A stretch of 64,000 nucleotides of DNA from Delphinus delphis (lineage: Eukaryota; Chordata; Mammalia; Artiodactyla; Delphinidae), in contig NC_082689.1 of assembly GCF_949987515.2 (NCBI RefSeq), positions 64,913,746 to 64,977,745 on the forward strand. The letters are read 5' to 3'. Of the stretch, positions 9,269 to 20,750 are shown in pieces. Made by a program: the position numbers and the translations under genes. The notes beneath the pieces are model-generated. The model did not search any database. It was not told where the DNA came from and was given only the letters and a program-made list of their open reading frames with translations. The first letter of the stretch is position 1, and every line of letters begins with the position of its first letter.

Positions 9269-9959
9269 ACATTTTAGCTGCATTTATATGTAGTAGACCA
9301 AATTTTCTAATAGAAGGTCTTGAAAATAAATGTTAGTTAAAGCTTATTTATTGATATTTTTAAGAAGTCAAACGGCTGTGCCAATATTATTGTGATGAAC
9401 TGAGGGAAGGTACTAAACTTCTCTTGACCTCAAATTCCACAACTACACATTTCAAAGGGTTAAAAGAAAACCAATGAACTCATGTTCATAAATGCAGCCC
9501 AGAAAGGTGACTGACACATACACTTAATAATAATAATACACTTCTTGCACTGCTCATAACATCCTCATAGATAAAAGAGTTTTGATTTTCCTTATAATGC
9601 TCCACAAACAAAAATATCCCATGGACTTTTTCTTTTAACCTTTGAAATGGAGAGATATAACAACTTTATTAGAATCAAAGAACACAGAAATTATTTCCTG
9701 GCCCTGACTAGAAAATCCTAATTAAAAACCTTTCAACAACAAAAAGGAACACTCTAATTTAGCCTCTGCTCTCTCGGTAATCAAATGTTTTGCAATTTAT
9801 TTCATTTCTGTTTTCCAGTGTGGATGAAGGTGTTATCGAAAAACAATTTATTAAGGCACGGGCCAAAAAATATGATTAAATATGTTCTTGTATTTTTCAC
9901 TTTCAATTGTAACACTAACTGGAATTATTGGCTTAAATACAAATTTCATTATGTTAGTT
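9269..9959. other. Mostly unassigned sequence with a possible MIR remnant
   Basis: At about 9400-9540, 'actaaacttctcttgacctcaaattcc' then 'aaggtgactgacacatacacttaataataata' has the order of a degraded MIR. The rest shows nothing recognisable. Confidence 0.4.
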
Positions 9960-10488
9960 GCTACCTAAAATCCTCCAGCAGTTTTCCATTGCCTCAAAGA
10001 TAAAGCCTAACATTTACAAGCTCTTTTAAAGTCTTTCTTCTGATGCCATTCTAAGTCACTTTCTTGAGGAGCAAACCTTCCAACTACTCCAAAATATTCA
10101 TTCATAATCTATACTTCAACCCTACAGAATTATATCCTATTCCCTAAATCTTCCATACTTCCTCATACTTCCATAAATTTGTAATTCTGCTCTCTGTGTC
10201 TGCAATACCTTTCACTGCCTTTCTCCACACAGATACTTATCAATAAAATGTATACTTTAACAATCAGCTCAAAGGCCACCTCTTCTTCGAACTTTCTTGA
10301 CCACTCCACAACCTATTTTTAGTAGCCTCTGTCCTTCTCAGTATTTCCTTTCACTTTTCAGTCATCTCTTTACAGAACTTATTTAATTCATAATATTGTA
10401 CTTAGGTTTTTATATTTCTATCTTCTAACTTAATGATGAGAATTCTTCAAGGGAAGTGTTTTCTTTATTCATCATTTCTTTCTACCTA
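9960..10488 (+). mobile_element. L2 LINE 3' end (left part)
   Basis: Follows the L2 3' region: 'tccagcagttttccattgcctcaaagataaagcctaac', then 'cagctcaaaggccacctcttcttcgaa', 'ttcttgaccactcc', 'tcatctctttacagaactt' and 'ttcttcaagggaagtg'. L2 encodes nothing here. A probable LTR interrupts it, and the end resumes at 10935. Confidence 0.7.
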
Positions 10489-10934
10489 TGCCAGTCCCAC
10501 TGTTAGATCAGGCCACCCAAGATGGCTGTTCCTTTGCTCTCTGTACATACCCTGCTGGACCAGTGCCTGTCACCTACACCTGATCACATGACTGACCTTC
10601 CTATATACTTGTCCCAGCTAGTGACTGTTCTTATCAAAGGGCAGTGAGGGGCATGCCCCTCTGCTAGTTTCCCCAGTAGTCAATGAGCCAACCTACCGTC
10701 AATTCCCTCTATATCTGGTAATCTCCCCTTCCCCCTGGGAGCAAAGACTGCTGCCATGTCCTGCCCCACCATCACCTCACATGGTGGGGTGTTGCCCCAG
10801 GACCTTGCTTCAGACCTGTAAGCTCCCCCTATCCATTACACCATTGATGTCTCTGATGCTGACTCCAGGCTCTTTCTTTGGTCTTGAAGCTAGGCAAGTA
10901 TAGGCCTTGCAGGCCTGTGGGGTGCAGCCCAACA
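10489..10934 (+). mobile_element. Probable solo ERV LTR inside L2
   Basis: A more GC-rich 446-bp block that interrupts the L2 3' end. It starts TGCCAG and ends CCAACA, with 'tctaccta' before and 'tctacaca' after as an imperfect duplication. It contains 'caagatggctgttcc', pyrimidine-rich stretches and 'ggctctttctttggtctt', typical of gammaretroviral-type LTR U3/R regions. No internal viral genes are present. Family not identified and exact ends uncertain. Confidence 0.5.
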
Positions 10935-11005
10935 TCTACACAAGTATCTGTTGACTGAATAAATGAGATTCAATTATATGTAATGTTTACCTGCAATTAA
11001 TGAAT
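10935..11005 (+). mobile_element. L2 LINE 3' end (right part)
   Basis: 'caagtatctgttgactgaataaatgag' matches the L2 terminus (…aataaatgtttgttgaatgaatga) and continues the copy broken at 10488. Confidence 0.6.
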
Positions 11006-11015
11006 ATTACATATG

Positions 11016-12122
11016 TTTTTTAAAAATATCTTTATTAGAGTATAATTGCTTTACAATGGTGTCAGTTTCTGCTTTATAACAAAGTGAATCAGTTATACAT
11101 ATTCATATGTCCCCATATCTCTTCCCTCTTGCATCTCCCTCCCTCCCTATCCCACCCCTCTAGGTGGTCACAAACCACCGAGCTGATCTCCCTGTGCTAT
11201 GTGGCTGCTTCCCACTAGCTATCTATTTTACATTTGGTAGTGTATATATGTCCATGCCACTCTCTCACTTTGTCCCAGCTTACCCTTCTCCCTCCTGTAT
11301 CCTCAAGTCCATTCTCTAGTAGGTCTGCGTCTTTATTCCCATCTTGCCGCTAGGTTCTTCTGACCATTTTCTTTTTTCTTTTTTTTTTTTTTTTAGATTC
11401 CATATATATATATATGTGTTAGCATACAGTATTTGTTTTTCTCTTTCTGACTTACTTCACTCTGTATGAAAGACTCCAGGTCCATCCACCTCACTACAAA
11501 TAACTCAATTTCGTTTCTTTTTATGGCTGAGTAATATTCCATTGTATATATGTGCCACATCTTCTTTATCCATTCATCTGTCAATGGACACTTAGGTTGC
11601 TTCCATGTCCTGGCTATTGTAAATAGAGCTGCAATGAACATTGTGGTACATGACTCTTTTTGAATTATGGTTTTCTCAGGGTATATGCCCAGTAGTGGGA
11701 TTGCTGGGTCGTATGGTAGTTCTATTTTTAGTTTTTTAAGGAACCTCCATACTGTTCTCCATAGTGGCTGTATCAACTTACATTCCCACCAATAGTGCAA
11801 GAGGGTTCCCTTTTCTCCACACCCTCTCCAGCATTTATTGTTTGTAGATTTTTGGATGATGGCAATTCTGACTGGTGTGAGATGATATCTCATTGTACTT
11901 TTGATTTGCATTTCTCTAATGATTAATGATGTTGAGCATTCTTTCATGTGTTTGTTGGCAATCTGTATATCTTCTTTGGAGAAATGTCTATTTAGGTCTT
12001 CTACCCATTTTTGGATTGGGTTCTTTGTTTTTTTGATATTGAGCTTCATGAGTTGCTTGTATGTTTTGGAGATAAATCCTTTGTCAGTTGCTTCATTTGC
12101 AAATATTTTCTCCCATTCTGAG
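11016..12122 (-). mobile_element. L1: 5'-truncated L1, minus strand
   Basis: L1 3' end read on the minus strand: ORF2 C-terminus, then a 3'UTR of the same type as the full-length copy (G-rich tract, 'caaagcaattatactc'), ending in a poly(A) seen as T. Perfect flanking duplications attacatatgttttt at 11006-11020 and 12123-12137 show a clean target-primed insertion about 1.1 kb long. Confidence 0.92.
11393..12122 (-). pseudogene. L1 ORF2 C-terminal fragment
   Basis: The minus-strand frame is open for 218 codons (12049 down to 11393) and shows the Cys-rich [15 protein letters not shown] segment and the [13 protein letters not shown] tail of ORF2p. The reverse transcriptase and endonuclease are missing through 5' truncation. 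The remaining part upstream of 12049 is out of frame, so nothing functional is made. Confidence 0.9.
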
Positions 12123-12276
12123 ATTACATATGTTTTTGATTGTCAAATTATATCTCTATTTTCTATTCTTTTTAATGTAGACATATTTTATCCTTTCTTG
12201 GTATTTATACTTTAAAACTAACTTTTTTAATGAATTATTCAGTAGGAGAAACATAAGAAATAATGATTTTAAGAAA

Positions 12277-12278
12277 TA
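12277..12278. repeat. TA target duplication of Tigger1 (left)
   Basis: TA before the terminal CAGGGATA. The matching TA lies at 14639-14640. TA duplication is the hallmark of the Tc1/mariner/pogo superfamily. Confidence 0.75.
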
Positions 12279-14638
12279 CAGGGATAGCTTGTTTTATTAA
12301 GCTTTGCTTTATTGTGCTACGCAGATTTGCGTTTTTTACAAATTGAAGGTTTATGGCGACCCTATGTTGAGCCAGTCTATTGGCACTATTTTTTCCAATA
12401 GGATTTTCTCACTCATGTCTCTGTGTCACATTTTAGTAATTCTTGAAATATTTCAGACTTTCCCATTATTATTTGATTTGTTAAGGCGACCTGTGATTGG
12501 TGATCTTTGATGTTACTATTGTAATTGTTTTGGGGCACCACTGTTTCTGTATAAGACGGTGAACTTGATATATAAATGTTGTGTGTGTTCTGACTGTCCC
12601 ACCGACTGGCAGTTCTCTCATCTCTCTCCCTCTCCTCATACCTCCCTATTCCCTGAGAAACAACAATATTAACATTATGTCAATAACTCTACAATAGCTT
12701 TAAAGTGTTCAAGTGAAAAGCATGTGTCTCACTTTAAATCAAAGGTAGAAATGATTAAGCTTAGTGAGGAAGCCATGTGAAAAGCTGAGACAGGCCAAAA
12801 GCTAGGCCTCTTGCACCAGTTAGCCAAGTTGTGACTGCAATGGAAAAGTTCTTGAAGGAAATTAAAAGTACTACTCCAGTGAACACACGAATGATAAGAA
12901 AGTGAAAAGGCCTTATTGCTGATATGGAGAAAGTTTAATGATCTGGATAGAAGATCAAACCAGCCACAATATTCCCTTAAACCAAAGCCTAAGCCAGAGC
13001 AAAGCCCTAACTCTCTCCATTCTGTGAAAGCTGAGAGAGGTGAGGAAGCTGCAGAAGAAAAGTCTGAAGCTAGCAGAGGTTGTTTCATGAGGTTTAAGGA
13101 AAGAAGCCATCTCTGTAACATCAAAGTGCAAGGTGAAGCAGCAAGTGCTGATGTAGAAGCTGCAGCAAGTTATCAAGAAGATCTAGCTAAGATGATTAAT
13201 GAGGGTGGCTACACTAAACGATGGATTTTCAATGTAAATAAAACATCATTCTTTTGAAAGAAGATGACATCTAGGATTTTCATAGCTAGAGAGTAGAAGT
13301 CAATACCTGGCTTCAAATGATAGGCTGACTCACTTTTTAGGGGCTAATGATAGGTGACTTTAAGTGGAAACCAATGCTCATTGACCATTCTAAAAATCCT
13401 AGTGCCGTTGAGAATTAAGCCAAATCTACTTTGCCTGTTCTTTATAAATGGAACAACAAAGCCTGGATGACAGTGCACCTCTTTACAACACAACTGAGAT
13501 CTTAAGCCCACTGTTGAGATCTACTGCTCAGAAAAAAAGATTCCATTCAAAATATAACTGCTCCTTGACACGGCACTTGGTCATACATGAGCTCTGATGG
13601 AGATGTACAATGAGATGCACGTTGTTTTCATGCTTGCTAACACAACATCCATTTTGCAGTCCATGGATCAAGTAATGATGTAGACTTTCAAGTCTTATTA
13701 TTTGAGAAATGCATTTTGTAAGGCTATAGCTACCATAGACAGTTATTCCTCTGATGGATCTGTGCAAAGTTAATTGAAAAGCTTCTGGAAAGAATTCACC
13801 ATTCTAGATGGCATTAAGAATATTTGTGATTCATGGGAAGAGGCCAAAGTATCAACATCAATCGGAGTTTGGAAGAACTTGATTCCAACCATTATGGATG
13901 ACTTTGAGGGGTTCAAGACTTTAGTAGAGGAAGTCACTGCAGATGTGGTAGAAATAGCAAGAGAACTAGAATTAGAAGTGGAGCCTGAGGAGGTGACTGA
14001 ATGTTACAATCTCATGATAAAAGTTTAATGGATGAGGAGTTGATTCTTTGGATAAGCAAAGAAAATGGTTTCTTGAGATGGAATCTACCCCTGGTGAAGA
14101 TGCTGTCAAGATTATTGAAATGACAACAAAGGATTTAGAACATTACATAAACTTAGTTGATAAAGCAGTGGCAGGGTTTGAGAGGATTAACTCCAATTTT
14201 GAAAGAAGTTCTACTGTAGGTAAAATGCTATCAAACAGCACTGCATGCTACAGACAAATTTTTTGTGAAAGGAAGAGGCAATTGATGTGGCAAACTTCAT
14301 CGTTGTCTTATTTAAGAAACTGCCACTGCAACAACCATTCAATCAGTCAGCAGCCATCAAAATCAAGGCAAAACCCTTCACCAGCAAAAAGATTATGAAT
14401 CACTGAAGGCTCAGAGGATGGGTAGCATTTTTTAGCAATAAAGTATTTTTAAATTACAGCATGTACATTGAAGTTTTAGACATAGTACTATTGCACAAAA
14501 GGCTACAATATAGTGTAAACATAACTTTTATATGCACTGGAAAACCAGAAAATTTGTGTGACTTGCTTTATTGCAATATATGCTTTACTGTGGTGGTTTT
14601 GAACTGAACCCACCCACGATATCTCTGAGGTATGCCTG
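12279..14638 (+). mobile_element. Tigger1: Tigger1 DNA transposon (near full length, inactive)
   Basis: About 2.36 kb from CAGGGATAGCTTG to CTGAGGTATGCCTG, close to the known ~2.4 kb Tigger1. Terminal inverted repeats are recognisable: the right end reads as the complement of cagg-ata-ctc and the left end contains the Tigger1 'gctttgctttattgtgctacgcagatttgcg'. TA flanks both sides. The pogo-like transposase is broken by stops and shifts. Tigger1 was active early in eutherian history, so this is a molecular fossil. Confidence 0.88.
12694..14398 (+). pseudogene. Tigger1 transposase pseudogene
   Basis: Decayed pogo/CENP-B-like DDE transposase. The region that should hold the start codon reads ATA. 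Surviving pieces are 12916-13257 (with [42 protein letters not shown]), 13774-14028 ([14 protein letters not shown] and [26 protein letters not shown]) and 14048-14398 ([41 protein letters not shown]). They lie in different frames and stops separate them. The family relates to the source of mammalian CENP-B and TIGD genes, but this copy is not domesticated: it has no intact frame. Confidence 0.85.
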
Positions 14639-14640
14639 TA
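14639..14640. repeat. TA target duplication of Tigger1 (right)
   Basis: TA immediately after TATGCCTG. Partner of 12277-12278. Confidence 0.75.
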
Positions 14641-14859
14641 TGCAAGTACACTAGTGACTTTCCTTTTTCAAGCTTTATAAGCTATAAGATTAATAAGCCA
14701 TAAGCATCTGACAATCCAAGCAACAAACAGATGCAGAATATGTCCTGACTACATTAACACCACATTTACCGTATTTGAATATTTAAAGAGCTATTTACCA
14801 GATAAAGATAACATTATCATCTTTCCTCTTACGGATACAGTTCCAGTAATTAATTTTTC
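14641..14859. other. Unassigned non-coding sequence
   Basis: AT-rich and without recognisable features. Confidence 0.5.
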
Positions 14860-15040
14860 ATTCATTCAACAAATATGTATTGAAAATCACTAGGTGCAAG
14901 ACACTAGACCTGATGCTCTGGGAAATAATTCTTACTTTCAAAAAATTTAAATTGTAGGAGATAAGGCATGCATGTGAAAAAGCCAGACATTGATAAATGA
15001 CATCAATAATGAAATACAATAAAAGTTCAAAATAAAGATA
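14860..15040 (+). repeat. Old dispersed mammalian repeat, family not assigned
   Basis: 'attcattcaacaaatatgtattgaaaatcactaggtgcaagacac' and the following sequence match the common mammalian element that reads tattgagcacctactatgtgccaggcac. Similar copies lie at about 24046 and 43985. Confidence 0.45.
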
Positions 15041-15379
15041 ATTCTCTTTTAGAAATAGAAAAGAAAACTTTTGAATTGTCCCTTAAGACATTAACAGTAT
15101 CTGGACATGTGATTATAGAAAATTACCATCCTCTCCATTTTTCAATATTTGTCCTTTTAAGTGCTAGATTATCAAAAACCATTAGGATTATGTCAAAATG
15201 ACACAGTGATCAATATGAAGGCACTCCCAATGTCCAACTTGGAGACAACTAGAACTTAATTCAAGAAAATAACTGCAAATTATTGAAACACATAATATGT
15301 GTTTAAATTCACAAGTCCTTAGTGGTACTAAAAATTAAAAAATGCTCCTGGCAAGCTTATTTGTTGCCACAAAAATTCT
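15041..15379. other. Unassigned non-coding sequence
   Basis: AT-rich. Nothing recognised. Confidence 0.5.
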
Positions 15380-15720
15380 GCATAAAAAACATATATAAAC
15401 TCAGTGGATTAAAACAATAATTAATTATTCTTTCCTGAATATATGTGGGTTAGAGGGGGTTGATTGATCTAGGCTAGATTTGGCTGAGTTTAGCTCCAAT
15501 TTGCAGGTTGGCTTAGGGTTTTTCACATCTTCCTCAGCCTCCTTTTGCTAATATCCCATGGTTAGAGTCAAAGTCAAGGGGATGGAAAATACACTTTGCT
15601 TTTATTGAGAGAAACTGTAAAGTCACATTGCAAAAAGCATGGGTAACCAGAGGTGGAGAAATTGTGGCCAATAATTATATCTATTATAGTCAAAATTAAA
15701 GAAAATTGCTAAGAAAACAA
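15380..15720 (-). mobile_element. Possible old LTR-like repeat
   Basis: 'actcagtggattaaaacaataattaattattctttc' and the following 'tgtgggttagaggg' resemble the end of an old mammalian LTR-type repeat (…cttaaaacaacaaacatttattatctcacagttt). Strongly diverged, family not determined. Confidence 0.35.
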
Positions 15721-17125
15721 CTTATATTTTGGAAAAATGATAAATAAAGAGAAAGAACCAAGTTTTATTCAGCTCTCTTATACAAACTATACCACTGTGT
15801 AAGCAAATAGATGAGGAGATGTGTCTCTTTATAACAAATTTTTCAACCCCTAATGAATTCATGAAGCCAAACATCCATGGCCACTAACATAACAAAAAGA
15901 GACATATGTTTCTCCTCTTAGAAGAACATATACCACTTATAAAGTAGTCTTTGCCATAAAACAAACAACAACAAAAAGAAACAATCACACTTGACTGACA
16001 AAACCCTAGACCCAACTACAAATTTAGAGGACTTTGAGAGATCAGAGGAATTGGACACAATTCAGAAAAGTAACAGCTAGGGAAACTCTATAGGAAAACT
16101 GTCTAAATTTCTTCAACAAATAAATAATAAAGAAACAAAGAAAAGAGATTAAAGTGTCTTATGAAATCCATTAAATACACAACATATGGGCCTTTGTGGA
16201 TCTTAAGTCAAGAGGAAACTGAAATCATTTCCTTTTTTCCTTTCTGAAAAAGACAGTGTAAATTAGCAAAGGCAAAAAACCTATACTGTCAATTTCATCA
16301 GTGATGTTTCCCTAATATGTTCTCTGATATTCCACATCAAATATTATTTTTACCTTTCCACACTGGAACACTTTCATATTTATGACAGAAAACCCAGTGG
16401 GCAATTTAAATTTTACACTATTATCAGGGCTGAGTTTTTTGTAATCGCACATTTCAAATTGGAATAATACAACACATTTGCCTACTTTATACTAAACACT
16501 CTATTTTAAGTTAATATAAAATCATTTATAGCTCTACTTGAGCTCTCTATACAATAAATATATTTTCTTAAAATAATTTCCTTCCAGCTACAGGAAGGAA
16601 ATAACTTGAAGAACAGCACTAAATTCTAAGAAAATAGTCACTTCCATGTATGACTTGAAATGCTCCTGAAGTTTTAGTTGCCTATGTTTGGAAGAGTAAA
16701 TACTGTTGATAATATACTTACCCTTTACTAAAGTTTATCAAATATTGTGTGTTTCCCTATAACTGTAGATTTGATATTAAGTCATCTATTTTAAGTGAGG
16801 ATCAAGTAAGGGGTTAATGATTGAGGGTCTAAAATACTGGGTTAGATAGAAACAGAAGTTGCCTTTGAATGAATTGTGATAGGGTATAAAAATGTATATC
16901 TTACATTTTTACAACATTAAACTTATAAGTAGAATTTGATATAAGAATGTAGATATATTTTTGCATATATATTGGCAATGGTGTCTTTGCTTTTGGCCAC
17001 AATGAAAAGAAGCCAGCACCTAAAAACAGTCATACATGGTCTACCACTCTTCTTTTTCCCTTTTAAAAACTTTCCCTCACTTCTTAACTTAGAAAGGTAA
17101 TATATATTTGATTTAAAAATTTAAA
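15721..17125. other. Mostly unassigned sequence, possible L1M scraps
   Basis: About 16000-16230 has weak similarity to an L1M 3' region ('cacaacatatgggcctttgtggatcttaagtcaag'). Otherwise AT-rich, with no exon-like or RNA-like feature that I can support. Confidence 0.35.
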
Positions 17126-18418
17126 AATTGTATGGCAACACAAACGACCCTGAGTAGCCAAAGCAATCTTGAGAAAGAAAAATGGAGTTGGAGAAATCAG
17201 GCTCCCTGACTCCAGACTATAATACAAAGCTACAATAATCAAAATAGTATGGTACTGGCACCAAAGCAAAAATATAGATCAATGGAACAGGATAGAAAGT
17301 CCAGAGATAAACCCATGAATTATGGTCGATTAACCTACGACAAAGGAGGCAAGAATATACAATGGAGAAAAGACAGCTTCTTCAATAAGTGGTGCTGGGA
17401 AAACTGGACAGCTACATGTAAAAGAATGAAATTAGAACGTTCTCTAACACCATACACAAAAATAAACTCAAAATGGATTAAAGACCTAAATATGAGGCGA
17501 GATACTATAAAAGTCCTGGAGGAAAACAAAGGCAGAACACTCTTTGACATAAATCTCACCAATATCTTTTTGGATCCTTCTCCTAGAGTAATGGGAATAA
17601 GAACAACAACATCAAAAAGAAACCCAAATGGGACCTAATTAAACTTAAAAGCTTTTGCATAGCAAAGGAAACCATAAATAGACAAAAAGACAACTTACAG
17701 AATGGAAGAAAACATTTGAAAATGATGCGACTGACAGGGGATTAATCTCCAAAATATACAAACAGCTCATACAGTTCAATATCAAAAAAACCAAACAATC
17801 CAATCAAAAAATGAGCAAAAAATATAAATAGACATTTCTCCAAAGAAGACATACAGATAGCCAAAAGTCTCATGAAGTGATGTTCAACACTGATAATTAT
17901 TAGAGAAATGAGAATCAAAACTACAATGAGTTATCACCTCATGCCAGTCAGAATGGCCATCATCAAAGTCTATAAATGATAAATGCTGGAGAGGGTGTGG
18001 AGAAAAAGGACCCTCCCACACTGATGGTGGGAACGAAAACTGGTACAACAACTATGGAGAGCAGTATGGAGATTCCTTAAAAATCTAAAAATAGAGCTAC
18101 CATATGATTCTGCAATCCCATTCCTGGGCATATATACAGAAAAAAAACCATAATTCAAAAAGGTACATGCACCCTAATGTTTATTGCAGCACTATTTACA
18201 ACAGCCAAGACATGGAAGCAATCTAAATGTCCATCAATAGATGAATGGATAAAGAAGATATAGTACATATATACAATGGAATATTACTCAGCCATTAAAA
18301 AGAATGAAATAATGCCATTTGCGGCAACATGGATCAACCTGGAGATTATCATACTAAGTGAAGTAAGCCAGACAGAGAAAGACAAATATCATATCATATC
18401 ACTTACATGTGGAATCTA
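17126..18418 (+). pseudogene. L1 ORF2 C-terminal pseudogene
   Basis: ORF2p thumb and C-terminal region. One open piece (17249-17638) carries [15 protein letters not shown] and [18 protein letters not shown], then frameshifts break the rest. The Cys-rich motif region is still readable near 17985-18060. Non-functional. Confidence 0.85.
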
Positions 18419-18750
18419 AAAAAAAAAAAGATACAAATGAACTTATATTCAAAACACAGACATAGAAAACAAACTTATGGTTACCAAAAGGGAAAGGGAG
18501 TAGGAGGGATAAATTAGGAGTTTGGGATTAACATATACACACTACTATATATAAAAGAGATAACCAACAAGGACCTACTATAGAGCACAGGAAACTGTAC
18601 TCAATATTTTGTAATAACCTATAAAGGAAAATAATCTGAAAAATAATACATATAAACACATATGTATATATGTATGTGTATTATATATATATATAAAACT
18701 AAATCAGTTTGCTGTACACCTGAAACTAACACAACATTGTAAAATAAAAC
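17126..18750 (+). mobile_element. L1: 5'-truncated L1, plus strand
   Basis: Begins inside ORF2 ('gtatggcaacacaaacgacc', the FVWKHKRPR region) and runs through the ORF2 end, a 3'UTR ('acacactactatatataaaagagataacc', 'ctgaaactaacacaacattg') and an A-rich tail with AAATAAAA. More diverged than the 11-kb and 47.7-kb copies, hence older. Confidence 0.85.
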
Positions 18751-19369
18751 AAAATAAAAAGTAGCAAAGAATAGTAATAATAAATATAAGGAATCCCAGT
18801 TGATAGCATTCTTAGGTGCATAGAAAAAGAAAAGGCAAAGTACATTTGGAGGAAAAGATCCCCAATCCAATTGTGTTAGGATTCCCTAAATTCAGTTCAA
18901 TAAAATATTACCTTATTATAAAAATTACTAAGAACAAAATGAAAGAAGCTACTAGAAATTTGAGTCAATCAAAAAGACAATAATAAATCTATACTTCCAT
19001 AGATTTTAAATATTGAATTAGAAATAGAAGATAAAAAGACTGTGCCTATACTGTATTGAATATCATTGGCATATAGGATAACATTTGATTCATGTTCCTA
19101 TACTAGGCTCTCATTTTAGTCCTAATATTTCCACTTGATTCATTTCTGATTCCAAATATATAGTCATATAATCTGTTGATAACAGCACAATGTATTGCTA
19201 TGAATTGTCCTATAAGTTTTTCAAAACTTTTTGGGCTAAGTGCCCCTGTTATCATAAAAATATAAATGATATATGATTTTAGTTCTGAAAAAAAGAGTTA
19301 TTTTAGGAAAAGTTACCTTTTAAGAAAAAAAATGGTTAGCTTTTTAAAAAACATCATTTCTCATTTTAT
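18751..19369. other. Unassigned AT-rich sequence
   Basis: No feature recognised beyond A/T runs. Confidence 0.45.
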
Positions 19370-19815
19370 TGCTTGTATGATTTCTCACTTACTCTTTAGG
19401 TGTATATACGGCAGCTAACATATTACCGATTTCTAAAAAAAATTTGCTTAATTGAAAAAAAGATGTAGTGTCTGTTTTTAGGACACAGAGTTCACTATCT
19501 GCAGTTAGATTCCTGTTATATATTTCAATTTCTAACCATTTATCTTTTGGTTTTTTATTGCTAGCTTGATCTCCCATGGAATGACAGAGGTATATTAAAT
19601 TACAGTGATAATATGTTTTCGTCATTTTTTCCTTAATGTGTTTTATATATTTTGATGTTGATTCATGTTGAAAATGACACCCTTCACTGATATAAAATGA
19701 TGATTCTTATTTCATTAATTTTTGCTTAAAATAGATTTGTTAATATTAATACTGTGTTCCCCACTTGTCTATATTTTAAACTTGGCTGAGTTACATTTTA
19801 TTTAAAAGCATTCTG
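19370..19815 (-). mobile_element. Possible ancient L1 fragment
   Basis: T-rich plus strand with phrases such as 'ttcattaatttttgcttaaaatagatttg' and 'ccccacttgtctatattttaaacttggctgagttac' that look like antisense old L1 or HAL1 sequence. Heavily decayed. Confidence 0.3.
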
Positions 19816-19819
19816 AGAC

Positions 19820-20750
19820 ATTCACATAAAGATAGACAAGATGAAAAGGCAGAGGGCTATGTACCAGATGAAGGAACAAGATAAAACCCCAGAAAAACAA
19901 CTAAATGAAGTGGAAATGGGCACCTTCCAGAAAAAGAATTCAGAATAGTGATAGTGAAGATGATCCAGGACCTTGGAAAAAGAATTGAGGCAAAGATTGA
20001 GAAGATGCAAGAAATGTTTAACAAAGATCTAGAAGAATTAAAGAACAAAAAACAGGGATGAAAAATACAATAATTGAAATGAAAAATGCACTACAAGGAA
20101 TCAATAGCAGAATAACTTGAGGCAGAAGAATGGAAAAGGGACCTGGAAGACAGAATGGTGGAATTCACTGCTGTGGAACAGAATAAAGAAAAGAGAATGA
20201 AAAGAAATGAAGACAGCCTAAGAGGCCCCTGGGACAACACTAAATGCAACAACATTTGCATTACAGGGGTCCTAGAAGGAGAAGAGAGAGAGAAAGAACC
20301 AGAGAAAATATTTGCAGAGATTAGAGTCAAAAAATTCCCTAACATGGGAAAGGAAATAGCCACCCAAGTCCAGGAACCACACAGAGTCCAAGGCAGGATG
20401 AACCCAAGGAAAAACATGCCAAGACACATAGTAATCAAACTGGCAAAAATTAAAGACAAGGAAAAATTATTGAAAGCAGCAAGGGAAAAATGGCAAATAA
20501 CATACAAGGGGACTCCCATAAGGTTAACAGCTGATTTCTCAGCAGAAAGTCTAGAAGCCAGAAGGGAGTGTCATGATATACTTAAAGTGATGAAAGGGAA
20601 GAACCTACAACCAAGATCAATCTACCCGGCAAGGATCTCATTCAGATTCGATGGAGAAATCAAAAGCTTTACAGACAAGCAAAAGCTAACAGAATTCAGC
20701 ACCACCAAACCAACTCTACAACAAATGTTAAAGGAACTTCTCTAAGCAGG
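19820..20750 (+). mobile_element. L1: L1 fragment containing only the 5'UTR end and ORF1
   Basis: Starts in the last bases of an L1 5'UTR ('ttcacataaagatagacaag', as in the 43.1-kb copy) and stops just past the ORF1 stop codon. It has no ORF2, 3'UTR or poly(A). An 8-bp ttctgaga occurs on both sides (19811 and 20777), but not adjacent to the ends. 3'-less pieces are unusual for target-primed insertion. A later deletion is the simplest explanation. Confidence 0.8.
19841..20745 (+). pseudogene. L1 ORF1 pseudogene
   Basis: Complete in extent but broken: a one-base loss near 19920, and a stop in the coiled-coil part near 20110. The RRM and C-terminal domain remain in one open frame (20155-20745, 196 codons) with RFDGEIKSFTDKQKL. 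The N-terminus (MKRQRAMYQMKEQDK-like) belongs to the older ORF1 type seen at 43.1 kb, not to the full-length copy. Confidence 0.85.

Noticed and set aside
12916..14398. Domesticated transposase gene
   Set aside because: The Tigger1 transposase is split by stops and frame changes and its start codon is lost, so it is an ordinary dead copy.
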